A program made the translations under genes and the position numbers. 64,000 bases of DNA. Origin: Streptomyces sp. NBC_00425. Lineage in GTDB: Bacteria; Actinomycetota; Actinomycetes; Streptomycetales; Streptomycetaceae. Location: positions 5,270,001-5,334,000 of the forward strand of contig NZ_CP107928.1 in assembly GCF_036030735.1 (NCBI RefSeq). Reading direction: 5' to 3'. Below are positions 61,625-64,000 of the stretch, in pieces; within the stretch, counting starts at the first letter, position 1; every line of letters starts with the position of its first letter. The notes under the pieces were generated by a model. That model was not told where the DNA came from. It was given only the letters and a program-made list of their open reading frames with translations, and ran no database searches.

Positions 61625-61746
61625 CGCCGGGGCGCCCGATCGCGTTCGTCCGCCGCGTCCTGTCACAGGTCCGGTGGCCCGTCCGTCTTCCGTAGGACGA
61701 GTGGGATCGACGGTCCCACCGCGACGAGGGGCGAAGGATGCAACCG

Positions 61747-62658
61747 ATGACGACGACGGGCGACGACGACTTCTCGGCCGAGACGGCTGACGACGACTTC
61801 CTGGCCAGGTCCTTCGAGGCGCACCGCGCCCGTCTGCGCGCCGTGGCCCACCGCATGCTCGGCTCCGCCGCGGAGGCCGACGACGCCGTGCAGGAGGCCT
61901 GGTTGCGGCTCAGCCGGAGCCAGGGGCGCAGCGGGGGCGAGGAGATCGGCAATCTCGGCGGCTGGCTGACGACGGTCGTCGGCCGGGTCTGCCTGGACAT
62001 GCTGCGTTCGCGCCGTTCCCGTGCCGAGGAACCGCTGGAGAGCTGGTCTCCCGCGCCGTCCTCCGCCGTGCCGGACCCGGCGCAGGACGCGCTGCTCGCG
62101 GACTCCGTGGGCGCCGCCCTTCTCGTCGTCCTGGACGCCCTGACACCCGCCGAGCGGCTGGCGTTCGTGCTGCACGACCTGTTCGGGGTGCCCTTCGACG
62201 AGGTCGCGACGATCGTCGACCGGACCCCGGAGGCCGCCCGGCAGCTCGCCAGCAGGGCGCGTCGCCGGGTGCGCGGAGCGCAGGAGCCCGAGGCCGACCT
62301 GGCCCGCCAGCGCAAGGTGGTGGACGCCTTTCTCTCCGCCGCGCGGGAAGGCGACTTCGAGGGGCTGCTCGCCGTGCTCGACCCGGACGTCGTGTCCCGC
62401 TCCGAGGCCGGGGTGACGGCCGGCGCGGCGGCGGTCGCGGCGGGTGCGTCCAGTTTCCACCGCCTCGCCCTCGCGGCCCGGCCCGACCTCGGGATCCGGC
62501 ACGCTCTGGTGGACGGCGCGACGGCGGTGGCGGTGCTGGCCGGCGACCGCCTGCACCGGGTGGTGCGTTTCACGTTCGTGGGAGGCGGGCGGATCGCCCT
62601 GATCGACGTCGTGACCGAGCCCGCACGTCTCGCCCGGCTGCAGGTGACCCTCCTGTAG
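61747..62658 (+). CDS. ECF41-type sigma factor with SnoaL-like C-domain
   Basis: A 303-residue SigJ/ECF41-type sigma factor. Region 2 includes FEAHRARLRAVAHRMLGSAA and ADDAVQEAWLRLSR; region 4 includes LTPAERLAFVLHDLFGVPFD and RTPEAARQLASRARRRV. The extra C-terminal domain (residues 190-300; KVVDAFLSAAREGDFEGLLA, VLDPDVV) is SnoaL-like and controls activity in this group, so no anti-sigma factor is needed. The COE carboxymuconolactone decarboxylase gene often beside ECF41 genes is absent here. ATG 61747 is preferred over 61738 for its spacing from GAAGGA. Confidence 0.88.
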   Translation: MTTTGDDDFSAETADDDFLARSFEAHRARLRAVAHRMLGSAAEADDAVQEAWLRLSRSQGRSGGEEIGNLGGWLTTVVGRVCLDMLRSRRSRAEEPLESWSPAPSSAVPDPAQDALLADSVGAALLVVLDALTPAERLAFVLHDLFGVPFDEVATIVDRTPEAARQLASRARRRVRGAQEPEADLARQRKVVDAFLSAAREGDFEGLLAVLDPDVVSRSEAGVTAGAAAVAAGASSFHRLALAARPDLGIRHALVDGATAVAVLAGDRLHRVVRFTFVGGGRIALIDVVTEPARLARLQVTLL

Positions 62659-62752
62659 GCCGACGCCGACGCCGAGGCTCGTTCGGAGGGCGGGACGGGA
62701 CGGGACGGGAGGAGAGGGGTCGGGGCGGCGACGGGGCGGGCCCGGCGTCGCC

Positions 62753-63328
62753 TCAGGGCTGGTCCAGGCGCAGGACGCCGACGGCCTCGCCCTCGCTCTT
62801 CTCGCCGTTCTTGCGGAATCCCAGCCGCAGATAGAAGTCCTCCGGCCCGTTCTCGCCCTCGTGCCAGGTCACGTACATCTCCTGGGCGCCGCGGCGGCGC
62901 AGTTCCGCGGCGACCGACTCCACGGCGAACCGGCCGTAGCCGCGGCCCTGTTCGCCGGCCGCGACGTTCAGCCGCCACAGGCCGGAGCGGAGGAGGGGGG
63001 CGTCGCCGGTCCCGCCGGTCCAGTCGAGGTCGAGGAAGGCCATCAGGAAGCCGACGGGACGGTCGCCGTCCATGATCAGGCGGGGCCAGGCGACGCCCGG
63101 CGGGTGGACGTAGGCCTCGGCGAGGGACTTCATGACCGGGGCGACCGCGAACTCCTGGTCGGGGCGGACGTGAATGCCCGTCGCGGCCCCGAAGTTGTCG
63201 GGTGTGATCTCGACCAGGCGCAGTCCGGAATCCGTCGCACCGGCCCTGCCGGCCCTGGCGGTCCCTTCGGTCCGGTCGGTCTCTTCGGTCCGGCCGGTTC
63301 TGTCGGTCTGTTCCGTCGCGCGGGTCAT
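62753..63328 (-). CDS. GNAT N-acetyltransferase
   Basis: A 191-residue GNAT protein. The acetyl-CoA loop is in LNVAAGEQGRGYGRFAVESV (near residues 120-139), with VTWHEGENGPEDFYLRLGFR as the C-terminal motif. It resembles the spermidine acetyltransferase/YhfO-like group. The first 33 residues are a low-complexity Thr/Glu/Arg tail encoded by a 15-base repeat (63245-63320), with no counterpart in the family. TAGGGT on this strand ends six bases before the ATG. Substrate unknown. Confidence 0.82.
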   Translation of the reverse strand: MTRATEQTDRTGRTEETDRTEGTARAGRAGATDSGLRLVEITPDNFGAATGIHVRPDQEFAVAPVMKSLAEAYVHPPGVAWPRLIMDGDRPVGFLMAFLDLDWTGGTGDAPLLRSGLWRLNVAAGEQGRGYGRFAVESVAAELRRRGAQEMYVTWHEGENGPEDFYLRLGFRKNGEKSEGEAVGVLRLDQP

Positions 63329-63401
63329 GCGGGCACCCTAGGCGGGCCGGTCGCGGGGCGGCCACGGCATTTCGGGCCCCGGGCGCCCGTCTGCGCAGCC
63401 G

Positions 63402-63977
63402 TCAGCCCAACTGGCGGTAGCGGCCCCGGAAGTAGACCAGCGGGCCGCCGTCCGCGCTCGGGGCCGTCGCGGTCAGGACGCGGCCGATCACCAGGGTGTG
63501 GTCGCCCGCCGGGACGCGTTGCTCGGTGCGGCATTCCAGGGTGGCCAGCGCGCCGCCGACCAGGGGCGCGCCGGTGGCCTCGCCGCGCGCGTACGGGATG
63601 TCCTCGAAGAGCAGGCGGTCGCTGATGCGGCCCTTCATGGCGAAGCGGCCGGCGATGTGCCGCTGGCTCTCGGAGAGCACCGACACCGCCCACCGCGGCT
63701 GTTCGTCGAGCAGGTCGTCCATCCGGGAGCCGTTGCGCAGGCTGACCATGACCAGAGGCGGGTCCAGGGAGACGGACACGAAGGCGGTGGCGGTCATGCC
63801 GACGTCTTCGCCGTCGGGCGCCCCGGGGTCGTCCGGGTCCAGGGAGGGCTCCCGGGCGGTCACCAGGACCACGCCGTCGGCGAGCCGGGACATGGCGGCG
63901 CGGAACTCGTCGTTGCTCACCCCCTCAGCATGCCCGGAGGGGGTCTTCGGCACGGAGTCGATCACGTCTGGGGGCAC
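63402..63977 (-). CDS. flavin reductase-like domain protein
   Basis: A 191-residue HpaC-type NAD(P)H:flavin reductase: FRAAMSRLADGVVLVTAREP, GMTATAFVSVSLDPPLVMVS, and GDHTLVIGRVL with the conserved His. Such proteins supply reduced flavin to partner monooxygenases or act on their own; no partner is adjacent. GTG 63977 is chosen because TAGCGT on this strand (63990-63985) ends seven bases before it. A shorter protein from the later GTG (VSNDEFRAAM) is possible. Confidence 0.85.
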   Translation of the reverse strand: MPPDVIDSVPKTPSGHAEGVSNDEFRAAMSRLADGVVLVTAREPSLDPDDPGAPDGEDVGMTATAFVSVSLDPPLVMVSLRNGSRMDDLLDEQPRWAVSVLSESQRHIAGRFAMKGRISDRLLFEDIPYARGEATGAPLVGGALATLECRTEQRVPAGDHTLVIGRVLTATAPSADGGPLVYFRGRYRQLG

Positions 63978-64000
63978 CCTCGGAACGCTAGTGTCCGGGT

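Overview
The window is about 72% G+C with GTG and ATG starts, strong third-position G/C bias and very few TTA codons. Gene content and order match the conserved core arm of a Streptomyces chromosome: nur, ygfZ, dtd, rsiG, mshA, gpmA, phoU-phoR-phoP, carD, ispD-ispF, cysS, rlmB and msiK occur in the order I remember from S. coelicolor, roughly SCO4179 to SCO4250. No secondary-metabolite cluster, CRISPR array or rRNA operon is visible.

Layout. 1-4935: housekeeping and developmental genes (small membrane peptide, nitrobindin, Nur, YgfZ, Dtd, the c-di-GMP-dependent anti-sigma factor RsiG, an Eis-like acetyltransferase). 5010-12501: an accessory cluster built around one uncharacterised C-terminal domain. 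It occurs on three winged-helix GntR-type regulators and, more divergently, on a membrane-anchored protein. Between them lie a HAD phosphatase, a fused double aminoglycoside-phosphotransferase-like protein and a small membrane protein. 12572-18483: TetR plus HelD-type RNA-polymerase recycling ATPase, an SRPBCC protein, and a TetR/TetX-like flavin monooxygenase pair around a shared operator. 18580-22642: a decayed Tn7-like transposon with terminal inverted repeats, flanked by a 16-bp direct repeat; its tnsA, tnsB and tniQ genes are all frameshifted and the middle is deleted. Its cargo is small uncharacterised genes, one of them frameshifted.

22695-36354: regulator with a perfect 28-bp operator, HbhA-like protein, PP2C phosphatase, NlpC/P60 hydrolase, methyltransferase, mshA (mycothiol), YbjN, AraC/DUF2000 pair, MFS pump, gpmA, a DUF4232 lipoprotein, a nickel-binding DUF4242 protein and a Cys-rich small protein. 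36574-45742: phosphate regulation (phoU divergent from phoR-phoP, with a PHO box between), CarD, MEP-pathway isoprenoid genes, cysS and rlmB. 45948-52526: DoxX-family protein, sugar nucleotidyltransferase, msiK, a stand-alone TnpB element and tRNA-Thr(UGU). 52560-63977: mostly single genes (phosphotransferase, rhomboid-like protein, an internally deleted oxidoreductase, pentapeptide protein, M1 peptidase, GNAT-Nudix fusion, Tat-exported DMFase-like protein, TerD, ArfB, ECF41 sigma factor, GNAT, flavin reductase).

A recurring feature is a TANNNT hexamer ending 6-7 bases before the start codon, with no Shine-Dalgarno sequence. I see it at more than twenty genes, which implies leaderless mRNAs. 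I used it to choose several starts. All assignments come from reading the sequence and from memory of protein families; no search was run.
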